This document shows positions 46,211 to 59,124 of a stretch of 64,000 nucleotides of DNA, one piece after another. The DNA lies in contig CM068313.1 of NCBI GenBank assembly GCA_034766995.1, forward strand, positions 38,269,996-38,333,995, given 5' to 3'. Under the pieces are notes generated by a model, which saw only the letters and a list, made by a program, of their open reading frames with translations, had not been told where the DNA came from and ran no database searches. A program made the translations under genes and the position numbers. Numbering within the stretch: the first letter of the stretch is position 1; every line of letters starts with the position of its first letter. This DNA comes from Acanthacorydalis orientalis. Its lineage: Eukaryota; Arthropoda; Insecta; Megaloptera; Corydalidae.

Positions 46211-47587
46211 ATAATGAAAAAGAATTTATCTAGTTTTATTTATGGTGTGTGGAGGAAATACATCTTCGTTCGTCAGTGTGTCATCATTAGTCTTCATGAG
46301 AAAGTTGTTACACTATTGCAACTCGAAATCAAAGTTCGGTATTAATACATGTATTTATTTAAATATTCGTTAACAAAAATATTAAAGCAATGACTTTTAG
46401 ATTTTTTGCATTCTATCATTTTGAGGATAATTGAATCGTGATCGAAATGTACATAATCAGTAATCAAGAATGATCATTAATGAACACTTAATGAACATTT
46501 TTGATCAGAATACCTTTTTTATTACTTGTGGATAAGTAAACATTCATTAGTGAAAGCGTACAGATGCTGTATCAACAGATTTCCAAGCTATTTAATTGTT
46601 TGAATTGTATTAAAAAGTAGGTTTTAATTCTGTATCACAGTAAAAAATACAGTATCTCACGGCATTCGACACGGTACATTGGTTAAGACACATTGAGTTC
46701 GATAAATCTGTGACGAAAACGTATTAAAAATATTTTAAAATTAAACACAATCTCTACTCAATATTTTATTATTGCTCCTGTTAGTATTTTTATTGAGGTA
46801 ATTTATTGAATTTATTCGATGTCATGTATTTTATACATATATTTGTTTTAGTATTAGATACATTAATCGCAATATTTACTTTAATTGGTTATAAAATCAT
46901 TTTTTTATATTATTAATATGATTTTTAAATCGCAAACGTATTTCTATAAAGGCTGAAAATATTCCACAATGTAATTTTGTATTATATATATATTACACAC
47001 ACATACACACACACACACATAGTAAACCAAAACACTATAAAAACTAAAACACTACAAGACTAGAAATGTCAACTGAAAAACGTAATGATACATGTTTAAC
47101 CTTTAATATAAATAAAAACTGAAAATGACACTACATTTCTATGCGTCACAACTGGGAAAAAAATTTAAATCGTATTTGTATTTTTAACCCATTCAATCCG
47201 ACTTTTTTTGTTTTGATTACTTCAGTAAATGGTAATTAATTGGATTAAGGGGTAGTTAAAATTGGCCAAGATTATTGTCCAAGAATTGTCCGACATCTTG
47301 GATAAAAGATATACTCCTGGAACGTTTTTTTATCCCATCAGTATTTTACAGTTAGTCCACTTTGTAAAGTATTTTCCCGACAGGAATTTTTGAAAATCGG
47401 TAGGACGTATGTATCCTGTTAGTGACAAAAGATTAAGTACAGTGATCAAAATTGTATATTAATTAAATTTGTTTAAATTTATTTTTTTGAAACAATATTT
47501 AAATGATTTAATGTTGTCATTATTAAATTACTGATTTTAAAAATCAAGCCTCTTTCTCTTTGTTTGTGTATGTATATATATATATTT
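46211..47587. other. AT-rich non-coding stretch
   Basis: No gene recognised. A CA-rich microsatellite lies near 46995-47020. CTTTGTAAAGTATTTTCCC and similar phrases are unique here. Confidence 0.5.
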
Positions 47588-47836
47588 TGTCGGCAAAGTC
47601 CGACTTTGCCCGGTTGCCATCAGTCAAAGTTCGACTTTGACTAGTCAATATATATTCTGATTTATAAAATTAAAATTAGATCATCTTCACCCACACACTC
47701 ACTTTCACCCCCTCGCCCCACCCGCACCCTCACTCTTTTTTCACCCAGCTAAACACAGATATAAACCCCTGATTCGAGGTTCTACTTCGGCCTTTGACTG
47801 ACGGCGGCCGGGCAAAGTCGGACTTTGCCTACGACA
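47588..47836. mobile_element. MITE with self-palindromic terminal repeats, about 249 bp
   Basis: The left end TTGTCGGCAAAGTCCGACTT and the right end (reverse complement) TGTCGTAGGCAAAGTCCGAC pair over about 45 bases, including GCCCGG and CAGTCAAAG. Each terminal repeat itself contains the palindrome GGCAAAGTCSGACTTTGCC, and the left arm carries a second one (TCAAAGTTCGACTTTGA). The element sits in TA repeats (TATA on both sides). The centre is C-rich on the plus strand (ACTTTCACCCCCTCGCC). There is no coding capacity. The superfamily is uncertain. Confidence 0.75.
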
Positions 47837-48661
47837 TATACATAAACACAAACACATACATGTAAAAGTGATTATTTGTGATTAATTTTTTTATCAAGAG
47901 AATGGCCAGTTTTGTTATAGAAGTTAAAAGTAAAATGTACACTTTTAATAATGTAGTTATTTTTATGTGAACCGCTTCGAAGAACATGAATAGACATAAA
48001 ATGAATTAATAAATACAACTTTTATATTACAAGGGAACACAATAAACTGATGACCCTAATCGGAATTATTTAGAGTATTTTTTTTATTTATTTACATACC
48101 AGAATTACAGTTACATACACAACTACTATTACTAACAACTTTTCATCTAGATGTATTACAGAGTAATCTAGAAGAAATATTCCATTTCATAATTTATTTG
48201 AACATAATTCGCGTTGACTGTGTAGTCAGATACTCGGTTATAGTCTTCATATATTCGCCCCTTTACATTCCACTCGGGATTCACTGGCTGTATATTGTCA
48301 GCTTATGAGAAGTCATAATTAAAACGGAACTAATTAAGTTTACCACTAAGAGAACATTCGACATTCTTCCTCTTATAATATTATATTAAAGAATTTATAT
48401 TGCTTTATATTTTAAAATCTTATCACGAGCAATTTTACTTCGATTTAAAAGAAACATAAATACTGTAAATTATTGATGATAAGTGGGATTATTTAACGTT
48501 AATTATATAGATTAATTTAAAAAGTATTTGAGAAAATATCATTGAAATATACTTAACTGCCTATAATTGTTATGTTTAAAATGATTTAACAACTAAATAA
48601 AAATGTATTAATATTTAAGGTTGATTAAATCTAATAGTTAGAATACATTATGAATGTTATA
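47837..48661. other. AT-rich non-coding stretch
   Basis: No gene or element recognised. Confidence 0.5.
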
Positions 48662-48710
48662 GTCTCTCTCTCTCTCTTTCTCTGTCTATATATATATATA
48701 TATATATACA
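48662..48710. repeat. compound (CT)n(TA)n microsatellite
   Basis: CT run passing into TA, then ACACACAT. Confidence 0.9.
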
Positions 48711-49976
48711 CACATGTGTTTGCCTCCATTTATTTTCAACTAATAAAATAAATTTAATATAATATTAGGTTTTACCTACAAAACAAGTTTTTGAATAATT
48801 TTGTAATTAGAATGTAATTTATAAATAATTACCTCAAGTAGCATTATTAACAACCGAATAAACACTTTTTTGGGACAGTTTGCTACTTAACGTTTAAATA
48901 TGTTTTTTTTAATCCTCCCAATGAAATATTTTTCACAAAATATTCAAAACATACAAAGCGAACAAAACCTTTCAAAGGTTTACATTTTTGTATGACAAAT
49001 CAGCAGCCCGTGACCAATTTGTAACTGTTTTTTATTTCATACTTGAAGTGGTCTACCCACGAACTCAGTTCCCAGAACTTAGTTTAAGTCCATTAAATGA
49101 ATGCACAGTGTTTCATGTACACACACGTTTAAATTAATATATCTCACTCTCTCTTATGTGATGCATGTGATTTTCAAATTTATTTTTTTTAAAAATTGTT
49201 CCATGTATACACACACACATGTGTATTGATGTTGTAAATGATTATATTTTAAATTGGTGCTTATGCATTCGGTTCGTTTAGAAATTTCTAAGATGAAATA
49301 CAATATACCGTGTTAATGTTCTACTCTGTGAGCTGTACTAAAATCTAGCCTACTGTTTTTGTGTATTATCTCGATTAAATAAGTTTATAGTAATAGAAGC
49401 AGTTTATAATGCGTTGTTCATGAATAATTAATGAACACAAAGAGATTTTTTCTTTTAGACAATGTATAATTAGGCATACGCACCGTGACTACAAAATGTT
49501 ATCCTCTTGTTAGTAAACTTTAACATAAGAGATGTCTAGCATGTAATTACTCCATTCGAATAAACGTAATCGTTCTCTTATATGCACTTATACATCTATT
49601 TATTTTTGATAATAAACGTTATTACAATCATAACAATTTTTAATTCACGCATTTAGAATTATTAATGCTGCCATTATTAATGAGATATTTTAAGATGTAA
49701 TTTTCAGAGTTAAATGAATCATTGTAATTTGAATCTATTAACATTTAAAGATAGTTAACTGTTATATCTTTTCTTATTATACTATTAAGTGCAATAATGA
49801 AAAAAATGTTAAAAAGAATAACAAGTTAAAACTCCTTTCATTCTGAGAATTGACGTTGAGATTATTGGTGAAAGGAGAAACTATTGTAATTTTATATATT
49901 TGTTTTCATTGAATAAATTTCAGATATTTTATTTTATAAAAGTCAATAACTTATTGACGAGTCTTCTCTCTCTCTC

Positions 49977-50035
<59 letters not shown>

Positions 50036-51294
50036 GCTCATTTTTTCGATTAATAGATTCGTGAGAAAATTATTAACAATATTATGATAAACAATAACAT
50101 AAATTTGAATTCAAATCATGTTATTATATACATCTTTCTTGTTTAGAATAGTAGTTTGTAATATATTTAAAAATAAAGGAAATAATTAGGAATGTAAATT
50201 GAAAAAAGTTTGATTTATTGTTGGATTTAATTACAGTTACACAGTTAATTCCTGTAATATTCTATAAATTTCTTATTATATGTTTAATAGTTACTAATTA
50301 AAAAAAATAATGAAAGAAATATATACATTGTAAAAGTATATTCACTGTTCTATATGTCTGTAATATATGTGTTTTTTATTTTTCTGGAAATTGTATTATA
50401 GTATTATCGAAATAGTCATTGATTTTAATTAAGTGTCTGTTTCTTGTGTTTTAATTTATTTTCTGTATTTATCAGAACAAATAATTATTAGTAATCATAT
50501 TAATCTAATCAAATGGAATGAGATAGTAAAATAATCCATTAGTGTTCAATATAGTTTTAAGTTTATTTACTATGTTGTAGCATTGCACTATTACATAATT
50601 AATATTAAACCTTTAAATTTATGAAAATGAAATATTTCTTAATGAACACTATTTAGAATCACATGAAATTTTATATGTTTTTTTTAACATTGCTGTCTCG
50701 TTTTATAGAGAGAAGAGTTAAAAAAAAATACAGTACTGATATTAATGTAATATAATTTTATATTTAACAGTTTAATATGTGTATACTGAAGTATCACAAA
50801 ATCACTGAATGTTCATATTACACACATTTTCGAATCATGCAGTTAATTAATTAAGTCTCTTAGTATTTCAATAAAATAGAAAATAGGTAATTTCATTTGT
50901 ATAAGCTTGAAAGATCGTGGTTTTGTTTATAGATATACTTTTAAAAGAATAAAAATCCACAAAAAAACTAGAATATAATATTTGCAACCAGCCAAACATT
51001 CATATAGATTTTTTTACATTTTAATCTTTATGAACTTGAAGTTAAAAAATGTCAAATTTTTTGTTTTTAGTCTGTGGGCACGTATTTGCTTACGGTCGCC
51101 TGGTAGACCACCTATGGTCTATATACTCGATATTATTGGAACAGTTAAATATTCGAATGTTGCAATAATTAAAATATCAATTTTTAGTTTTGATTCACTA
51201 GAACTTAAATTTCGGAAGCCAAATTGCATCGTTCACGTGATGAAAGTTCAGGAAAAATTAGAATTTTTTCTTCAATCGATATTTCTTCGATATA
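48711..51294. other. AT-rich non-coding stretch
   Basis: No supported gene. (CT)n(TA)n at 49963-50035 is the only repeat. A frame at 51029-51344 contains ordinary-looking residues but no recognised domain and is rejected as a gene. Confidence 0.5.
49963..50035. repeat. compound (CT)n(TA)n microsatellite
   Basis: TCTCTCTCTCTATGTA passing into a TA run. Confidence 0.9.
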
Positions 51295-51540
51295 ACGTAT
51301 TCTTCGATGGCGCTACAGCCCAAATCGAGCTTTGGCTTTCTTAATTTTCTCCTTCCAGACATATCCCTCTGCCTGACAATCCGTATCTAGTTCCTTACTC
51401 TCAACAGTTCCACTGGATCAACTCAGGTTATCAGTGTTGACCACTTGGAGGTGAGAGTCGCAATTGGGCAAGAGAGGCTATATGACGCTAGCTAGAGTCG
51501 GTATCGTGTCATACTTGAGCACTGTCCCATTTTAACCCCA
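51295..51540. other. GC-richer segment, probable dispersed repeat fragment
   Basis: Starts with GATGGCGCTACAGCCCAAAT. It is about 45% GC against about 25% around it, with a sharp right edge near 51540. On the minus strand it ends GGGCTGTAGCGCCATC. No ORF, terminal repeat or Pol III promoter is clear. I read it as a fragment of a repeat or an old retrocopy, family unknown. Confidence 0.35.
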
Positions 51541-51810
51541 TTTCTGAAAGTTATCATGCGTTAATCTGAATGCTTGATTAAAAAAAATTATTTAAATAGA
51601 TAATTTCATGTTTTCGTTTCTTAATTACTATAAATGCAATTGTTACAGTATTTCATTTCCAAAAAAAATTGAAAAAGTCTTTTGTTATATGTAAAGTGTG
51701 AGCGTTCGATGATAATTTTATTCAGTTTTTCAATATCAAATCTCTCGAAAGCAATATCGTGGAATCTCAGTTTTCAAATGTTCCTGTTTTAATAGTAATT
51801 TAAAATTGAG

Positions 51811-51812
<2 letters not shown>

Positions 51813-51870
<58 letters not shown>

Positions 51871-51914
51871 GATCATCAATTTTCACACAGTTGAAAATCT
51901 TTAATCATCTTTAT

Positions 51915-51972
<58 letters not shown>
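51813..51972. repeat. two (TA)n tracts with a short spacer
   Basis: TA runs at 51813-51865 and 51918-51972 flank about 50 bases of unique DNA. Confidence 0.95.
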
Positions 51973-51976
<4 letters not shown>

Positions 51977-52109
51977 CTGCAGCAGAAACAGTCTCTTTCG
52001 ATTCACTATTGGATGAAGACTCCTTTCAAAACTTTCCAGTTCAAACGATAAATGCTTCTCTTTCTATAAAATTTCAATAAATTTGCTTATGTTTTTATCC
52101 CATCCATTC

Positions 52110-52113
<4 letters not shown>

Positions 52114-52182
<69 letters not shown>

Positions 52183-52202
52183 AAAGAGAGAGAGAGAGAG
52201 AG
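52114..52202. repeat. compound (TA)n(GA)n microsatellite
   Basis: TA run, TTTGTAAA bridge, then a GA run. Confidence 0.95.
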
Positions 52203-52739
52203 GAAGAGAATGTCGCAACATTTTGATTAATTAATTAGTAATTCAATCACTTAAAAGTGTCAACCCAACATTTAAGTGGTTTATAATATTGTAATAAATG
52301 AATGTAAGATGTTAATATTATACTTTTGAGAGATCATGATACGTATGAGTATATAGTTTATATTTGTAAGTACCAACTATAAATCCAGTGAAGCAAGTAT
52401 ACGTAATCGTGAAGATACACTTGATTATTAATATATAAATACATTCTTCGTGTTTGACGTACGCGTACGTTTAAAATTAAATTTGAATTTGCGTACCTAC
52501 AAAATTAATTGACATCGATCGCATTTACTTGTATTTGTGAAACTGAGAGAGTATTAAATAATTGGATGAGATATTAATGTGCTTTGGAATTCAGAACCGA
52601 TTTCGAGAATGTTTTCGTATTACCTTAACAGCCGGTTGAACGTTTTCACATTTAAATATTTATTTAATTAGTTCGACGCATTAAAAATATTATTTTATTT
52701 AACATTTGTCAATATGTAATTTAAATATGTATTTATATA

Positions 52740-52804
<65 letters not shown>

Positions 52805-53338
52805 TAGTATGAAATATTGTATTTTTTTTCACTATTTTAGTATTTTGTTAAATGTTTTTCTTTACTTTAAAAAAAACAATGGAAATGGATCAAAGGCTTA
52901 AATAACAAGTAGTGTTAAATAGCCGTATTTTATTTAATAAAATTTGTTGTTCGTTATAAAAATATATTATAACTATAATTATAAAAAAAAAACGATCCTC
53001 ATGCATCATTATATACATCAGAAACTTCACTATTTTAACGAAAATGTGCTTAGTATTTTAGTTGTACATTTTGTATAATATTTTTTTATTTTTTCATATT
53101 GTAATGTATTTTTCTGCATAGTTTCAATTATGTATATACTGTTTTATAAGTGATGTGAACACAATTCCAGGAATGTGTTATTGAAACAGTCATATAAAAT
53201 GAGTCGTTTGTGGTTGAGATAGACTGTCTACAATAGAAATACACGAATAATATTGTAAATATTTTTTAAGAAATCTTTTCTTTCTTAACTGTTTTATTTC
53301 AAATTGAAAAATTAAACCTTTATTATATATCAAATAAG
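52203..53338. other. AT-rich non-coding stretch
   Basis: No gene. A palindromic GACGTACGCGTACGTTT lies near 52456, and (TA)n at 52734-52802. Confidence 0.5.
52734..52802. repeat. (TA)n microsatellite
   Basis: TA run with one GTA interruption. Confidence 0.95.
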
Positions 53339-53506
53339 CAGTGGCGCGTTTTTCTATGGACAAAAATGGGAATTACCTGGAACCTCAGTTAACAGGGGGG
53401 CGAGGCGAACGAATCTTTTATAAACTCATTACTGTAGTACATCACTGTACATGGGGCCTCCTAATTCAAATTTGTCTGGGCCCTATGAAGCTATAACGCA
53501 CCACTG
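53339..53506. mobile_element. MITE with CAGTGGYGCGTT ends, 168 bp
   Basis: The left end CAGTGGCGCGTTTTTCTATG and the right end (reverse complement) CAGTGGTGCGTTATAGCTTC form a TIR of about 13 bases. GGGGGGCGAGGCGAAC and GGGCCTCC inside stand out against AT-rich flanks. The flanking bases (CAAATAAG and TAAAGAAA) do not give a clean duplication. hAT is likely from the ends, with no coding capacity. Confidence 0.65.
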
Positions 53507-54600
53507 TAAAGAAACAGTTTATTCGCAGAAAAATTGCTTATAATGAGTATAAGATATTTTGTGAAATCAGTTTTCTTTATAACATATTTTTTCAGCATCG
53601 AAAAATATTTCTAAGAAGAAAAATAAAGTGAATACAAACTTATAAACAGAAATATCAATGTGATATCTAATAAATATATACTCATTAAAAACATAATTTC
53701 TCTATATAAACCATTTAATCACGTTTTTATCCATTTCTGACAATTTTATTGCTTGTATAGGAAAATTTAAATGAGAATATTACTGTAAAAGTTATAAGAA
53801 TGATGACATTTTTTATCTAGTTCAGAAAAAAATGCAAACCTCGTAAAGTTTTTTCTTATTTATTCGCGTGGAAAATTCATTGTCAAGAAAGTCTGTATAT
53901 TTTGGTAGATGATTAATTAAGTGTCATTAGTCTGGATGCAACTCTCTTCTTCATATTACGCGAAGATTTTCTTTTTTAAATGGCGATATTTAACTTGAAT
54001 CAATAATTTAAACTTTTTATTTCAAAGCTAAAATCTCGATAAAGAAAACGTACAAATATAACATATAAGTTTATAATTTTTATTATGTGTTAATACATTT
54101 TGAATTTTTTCAAGGCAACTCAATAGCATTAGCATGTTTATTGTTTTTGAAAACATATATGTTTTTAAATAATATTATTTTTCTATTTAAAAATATAATT
54201 GAAAGATGAAATTACTGTAAAATAACTGATCATGTGAAAAATAATAGTTCAAAATTTCAAATCTAACCACGAAGAGAGATTTTTCTCTTTATACTAACAT
54301 CAGCCATAATCGTGGTAAAAAAATATAATATCTCCATGTTTTTGAAATAATCTGCTATAAGTAATGCTACTTCTTTAAAAGTTTAAAAACATTTTCAAAC
54401 TGTAAAAAGTTAAATATTCACAATATTTTTTGTTTAATTTTCACAACAAAATCATTGAATGAAATCTGTTACTATATTGACATTAAAATAGTACCCATTT
54501 AATAAATTGAAGTTGTTATGCATTGTGGATTATCCTAAGTATTGGTGCCAAGATAAATATACGATATTTGTTATACATGTATTAAAAAAAACGTATTTTC
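53507..54600. other. AT-rich non-coding stretch
   Basis: No gene or repeat recognised. Confidence 0.5.
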
Positions 54601-54619
54601 GAAGACAAGAAGAAAATTA

Positions 54620-55115
54620 AAAACACCGCATTTCTTTATTTAATGTGCCTTATGTTTCCTGTTTAACCATGTAATCGTCTCACGATCTGAAATACAAAAT
54701 AAGAAAAAAATATCACTGTAATATTCAACACGTGTAAAGAGCAATTCCATAATGAATACGAAATCTGGAAAAAAAATAATAAGAAACGCGTTCACGTGAT
54801 CACAGGAACTTAATATAAACATCAACTGGCGCACAAAGCCGAACACAAAAAGTCCATAAACCGTGTAAAAATGCGCGTCGTCGCACCGCCGTGGGCATCG
54901 ACCTCCAGCAGCCCCGTTACAACAAACAGCCTCCTCCCGTGATCGCGTTAAGTGTCCGCCGTCGCACTCGTGCCGAGTGCAAATAGCGAACCACATAGAG
55001 GCGATACAAATGAAAGTGGCGTTGATTAGACAACGTCAGCGGAAGTGGCTTCTTAAAATGTTGACTGCTTAGCCCGCCAACGACGTGTCGCCGCAAAAAA
55101 TATATTTTCAATGTA
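54620..55115 (-). other. CpG-rich island with a possible minus-strand exon and poly(A) signal
   Basis: The interval 54840-55110 is about half GC with many CpG, unlike its flanks. On the minus strand it is followed by a strong acceptor, TTTTTTCTTATTTTGTATTTCAG (split: pyrimidine run then CAG ending near plus 54690). After about 40 bases comes ATTAAATAAAG, a poly(A)-signal match (plus 54638-54648). A 118-codon frame (54996-54640) crosses both parts and contains CDGGHLTRSREEAVCCNGAA and a hydrophobic middle; no domain is recognised. I cannot see a strong donor between island and acceptor. It may be a small gene, a lncRNA end or a regulatory island. Confidence 0.3.
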
Positions 55116-55461
55116 CGAATTTGCCTCTCGATATCTGTGTCCGTTGTGCATTATATTTATTAACAGTACGTACTACATTTTTTTTTTGGATCAAATCGAG
55201 TAGTACGTGATCGCATTGGAATGTTGTATAGCAATAGACTGTACCACTAGAATTGTTGCCGGTTTACTGGCTGCTATGAATTCATATTTATAGGAACATT
55301 TATAGCCGTGATCACGAGTAAAAATATCAACGCCAGTAACGTAACCTTTATGAAGTTGTCCAGTCAGTTAACAAAGTCGATGACGAAAGAAAAATATGAA
55401 CGAAACAAGCATTGAATCATTCAATTAAAAGATATTTTTGTGTTAATTTAATGGTGCTTTT

Positions 55462-55464
<3 letters not shown>

Positions 55465-55520
<56 letters not shown>
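55465..55520. repeat. (TA)n microsatellite
   Basis: Pure TA run. Confidence 0.95.
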
Positions 55521-55523
<3 letters not shown>

Positions 55524-55975
55524 ATGTAGTTTGTAAAATAGCAGTTATTTATAATTACGGTGTTTAAAATGTGATGAATGAAAAAAGAGGCTGAATTATA
55601 GTATATTTTAATTTAAAAAAATATTTTTATATTAAAAAGTTGTACAGTATACAGTTTTAAACCAAAAATAAAATATAATTTCTTTAAAACTCATCTCTTT
55701 TTAAATGTAATCTTCGATTATTTTTTTTAATAAAGTTGTAATTAGTGACTTTCAAATAATTTTAGTTCAATTATGTATATATATATATATACACACACAC
55801 ACCACATAGGGGGCTTCACCACTGTTCGTTTGCTTATCAACATCCAGAGGTTCGCGCGGTCGCCCACTTCTCAATTATAAATCTGTACAGGCAACCGAAT
55901 GAAACAATAAAAATATTTTTTAAAAACTCATTGTCTATATAATTATCAGATATATTACAACATAATAGTTATATA

Positions 55976-55977
55976 TG

Positions 55978-56036
<59 letters not shown>
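55976..56036. repeat. (TA)n microsatellite
   Basis: TA run preceded by TATGTATGTA. Confidence 0.95.
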
Positions 56037-56038
<2 letters not shown>

Positions 56039-56736
56039 AAAAGTAACATTGTAATATTTTTCAAATAAAATACTTTAGTTTATTTTTTATCTAAAAATAT
56101 TAGAACCAAATTTATTCATTTAAAAACAATATTAATAAAATGATTAACATAATACCAGCTTAGAAAAGCAAATCCCAAGACAGTGATTCCAGTAAAGAAC
56201 AAAAGTTTCAACGTTTACTGATTGTTTCCCGCAAGGTATTGTCTGATAAAAACAATAGTTTCAATATGTAAGAGTACAGTTCAAGCACGCTTTTCTCACC
56301 TCCGTAAAACATTGAACATATTCATCCATTCGATTTTATAATTTCCTTATTTTTAGTGCGTGCTGATTCTTTTTATAAAGAAATTTATTCTTTGATTACA
56401 TTTCATGTATAGTGTACACTTCACAAATGAATCAAATACATAAATTTATGGTTTTCTTCTTTTTAATTTTTCACGGAGTTTCTTTACTTCATTTATGTTA
56501 TCTGACCTGAAATTTGTTCTTAACACAAAAAGTGTTGTTTTCTTCATATTAAGTATTTTCATAGTATGAGTTTCATATGCTTCCGGAATACTCAATTGAA
56601 CGGTATATTGGCATTATTTTTCGTTCTATTATATTTACAATCTTTAATTATTTTTATTTTAAAGATTAGACTTCAGAAAACGCAAAGAACGCAAATATCA
56701 GCAACAAAACGAATTTATGAACTATTTAATCTAGAA

Positions 56737-56961
56737 CAGCGATTCCCAATCTTTTGAATGCAGATGACCCTTATATTAATTTGAAAAATTCCGCGGACCC
56801 CTTTGAAAAAAATTATGTAACAAAAAAATTGTGTACAGCCTTTTGAAAAAAGACTGTTCATAATGTAAAACATTTGTTTGCAAAAATTAATTTCTTGCCG
56901 ACTCTTCAGATGTTACCTACGGACCTCTGGGGCTCCGCTGACCACAGATTAGGAACCACTG
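56737..56961. mobile_element. non-autonomous hAT MITE, 225 bp, with 8-bp target duplication
   Basis: The ends are CAGCGATTCCCAATCTTTTG (left) and CAGTGGTTCCTAATCTGTGG (right, reverse complement). Perfect 8-bp direct repeats ATCTAGAA flank it at 56729-56736 and 56962-56969. CAGTGGTTCYYAA ends with GCGGACC and GCGGAGCC subterminal words are typical of Charlie-type hAT elements. The internal sequence has no ORF; a 63-codon frame ending just inside it is not its gene. Confidence 0.88.
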
Positions 56962-57199
56962 ATCTAGAAGATCATAAAGAAGTAAGATGAATAGAAGAGT
57001 GTCAATTAAACTACTTTCAAGTACCTTTAATATCACAAAAAAAATGTTTTTTATTGTAACTTTTTGCGTTCTTTGTATAGGTGTATTTGAATCCATCTAA
57101 TTACTTTATTAACAAAACAGATTGAATATAATTTATTTAAAAAACCACATGTTTTATCCTAATCATTGAGAACCTGTAATTATAATCATTTAAAGCTTC

Positions 57200-57201
<2 letters not shown>

Positions 57202-57286
<85 letters not shown>
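57202..57286. repeat. compound (TA)n(GA)n microsatellite
   Basis: TA run followed by a pure GA run. Confidence 0.95.
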
Positions 57287-57289
<3 letters not shown>

Positions 57290-57637
57290 GGGGAGAAGGA
57301 AAGAAAGAAATTATTATTTTTCCATGTGTTCAAGCTGTGAACAATTGTATATGTAATTATATTAAAATTTATTATAAAATATATACTTCCTTTATACAAT
57401 ACAATTTTTGATAGCATTTGGATACACTGTATCCTTTATGTATTTAAATATGTTATACTTCCATTCTATATTAAATTTATTATACAAATTCAATTAATAT
57501 AAAAATTATTATATTCATATTGGATAGTAAGGTATTATTTGTCTCATATAACATTTTTGACAATTATGATTATTTTTTCTAATCGCAGGATATAATTAAA
57601 TTTTCTGATAATGAAAGAGATAAAGATTTATATCTGA

Positions 57638-57638
57638 T

Positions 57639-57685
<47 letters not shown>

Positions 57686-57686
57686 T
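57638..57686. repeat. compound (CT)n(TA)n microsatellite
   Basis: Mirror arrangement of the previous tract, about 400 bases away. Confidence 0.95.
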
Positions 57687-57726
57687 TAATAGTTGTATAT
57701 AAAACATATATACATTAATAAACAGT

Positions 57727-58560
57727 CAAAAAACGCCCCTACAGTGACGCGGTTGTCCAGTTCTTTTTTTCTTATTTGAAAACCGTCTCGTCATTAGCCA
57801 GACTCGAACATGTCCCATTTAAAATCAAGGCGTTTTAATAAAAATAGGCGTGTCTTCGAAAAGTACATTGACACTACAGAAAAATCTTTATAGGCTACAG
57901 TAAAGACACTTCGTAAGATTACAGTAAATTATGTAATGAGTAATTCGATTCACGCACGCGATATGATGGATTTAGGGGGTGACCGAGGGTGTGTGTAGTT
58001 CAGACTACATTCATTCAGACGCCATGCAAAGAGGATTGCACGGCATGGCATTTTATCATCCATCATAGCTCGTGTACTCGCATTCCCCGGCCGACGATCA
58101 AATGTCACGACTTATACGCAATTGCGCCCTTACAGTTTTTATGGAGCGCATGCGTTACAACCGGGGGCTGCATTGTGCCGTTAAATATTAAGCGGACGCA
58201 AAAATGCGCAGTTGTACAAATTTTCAAATTCATTATTCGTCCAGGGTTGGTTTTATACTGCATATCTTTACGAATCACGGAACAATAATCTGATAGACAT
58301 TAATATGACACAGTTACAGGCACATCGCTGATCTCTTGCGTGCTGTAAATGGATCCACAAATGTGTATACGTGTTCCTGTTTAGGTACGATATTTGTCAT
58401 ATATATGGATCATTCACGTTTTTATACGATTACGTTACGTGATAAATATATTACCGCACGCACGCACGTGTGTATGTATACGTTTTTAATTGTATTTACA
58501 TAATTGTAAACAAGTCTCCCGTAATTAATTGTCAAGAATATTAAATGAATGCGACAGGTT
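57727..58560. promoter_or_regulatory. CpG-retaining non-repetitive island
   Basis: Over about 830 bases the sequence is clearly less AT-rich, with frequent CpG (CACGCACGCGATATG near 57952, CCCCGGCCGACGATC near 58085, GATTACGTTACGTGA near 58427, CGCACGCACGCACGTG near 58456). It has no microsatellite or transposon ends. A 99-codon plus-strand frame (57989-58288) is open but matches no domain I know. Retained CpG in a depleted background suggests an unmethylated regulatory region or an exon; the direction is unknown. Confidence 0.35.
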
Positions 58561-58668
58561 TTACAACACAATGTATTTTATTCATTCATCAGGATTTTTA
58601 ATCTTCTATATTTTTTTAATAATTGCAATAATACAAATACTATTTAACATGGACATGGTAAATAAGTA

Positions 58669-58676
<8 letters not shown>

Positions 58677-58734
<58 letters not shown>
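58677..58734. repeat. (TA)n microsatellite
   Basis: Pure TA run. Confidence 0.95.
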
Positions 58735-58737
<3 letters not shown>

Positions 58738-59086
58738 ATATTAATGTACAATTAATAACAAAAATAGATAAGAGAAAAATAAAATAAAGACGAAAACAGT
58801 GAGAAACAGTAACTTAATAATTAGTTCAAAGTTTGAACTAAAAATATGTGGGACATTTACAACAACAAAAAATACCAGGTGTACAGAGAATCTAGAATGA
58901 AAGAAGAAATTTATAAAAAAGGTATAGAAAAATATTAATGTGTGTAAGACAATAATAAGTAATGAGCAGATAGGATAAGTATTTCAAAAAATGCTTCAGA
59001 AATGTCTGGATAAGAGAAACATGGGTTTCTTCAAATTACAAAAATTTAAAAAAAATATTTAGTAACGAATTGTCAAAAAATAAGAT

Positions 59087-59088
<2 letters not shown>

Positions 59089-59124
<36 letters not shown>

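Larger units (their letters stand above)
55116..56736. other. AT-rich non-coding stretch
   Basis: No gene. Contains (TA)n at 55465-55520 and 55976-56036 and (TA)n(CA)n at 55775-55802. A GC-richer GTTCGCGCGGTCGCCC patch lies near 55850. Confidence 0.5.

Noticed and set aside
50982..51344. 120-codon plus-strand frame
   Set aside because: It lacks an ATG for its first part, has no recognised domain, and its end lies in a GC-richer probable repeat fragment that lowers stop frequency.
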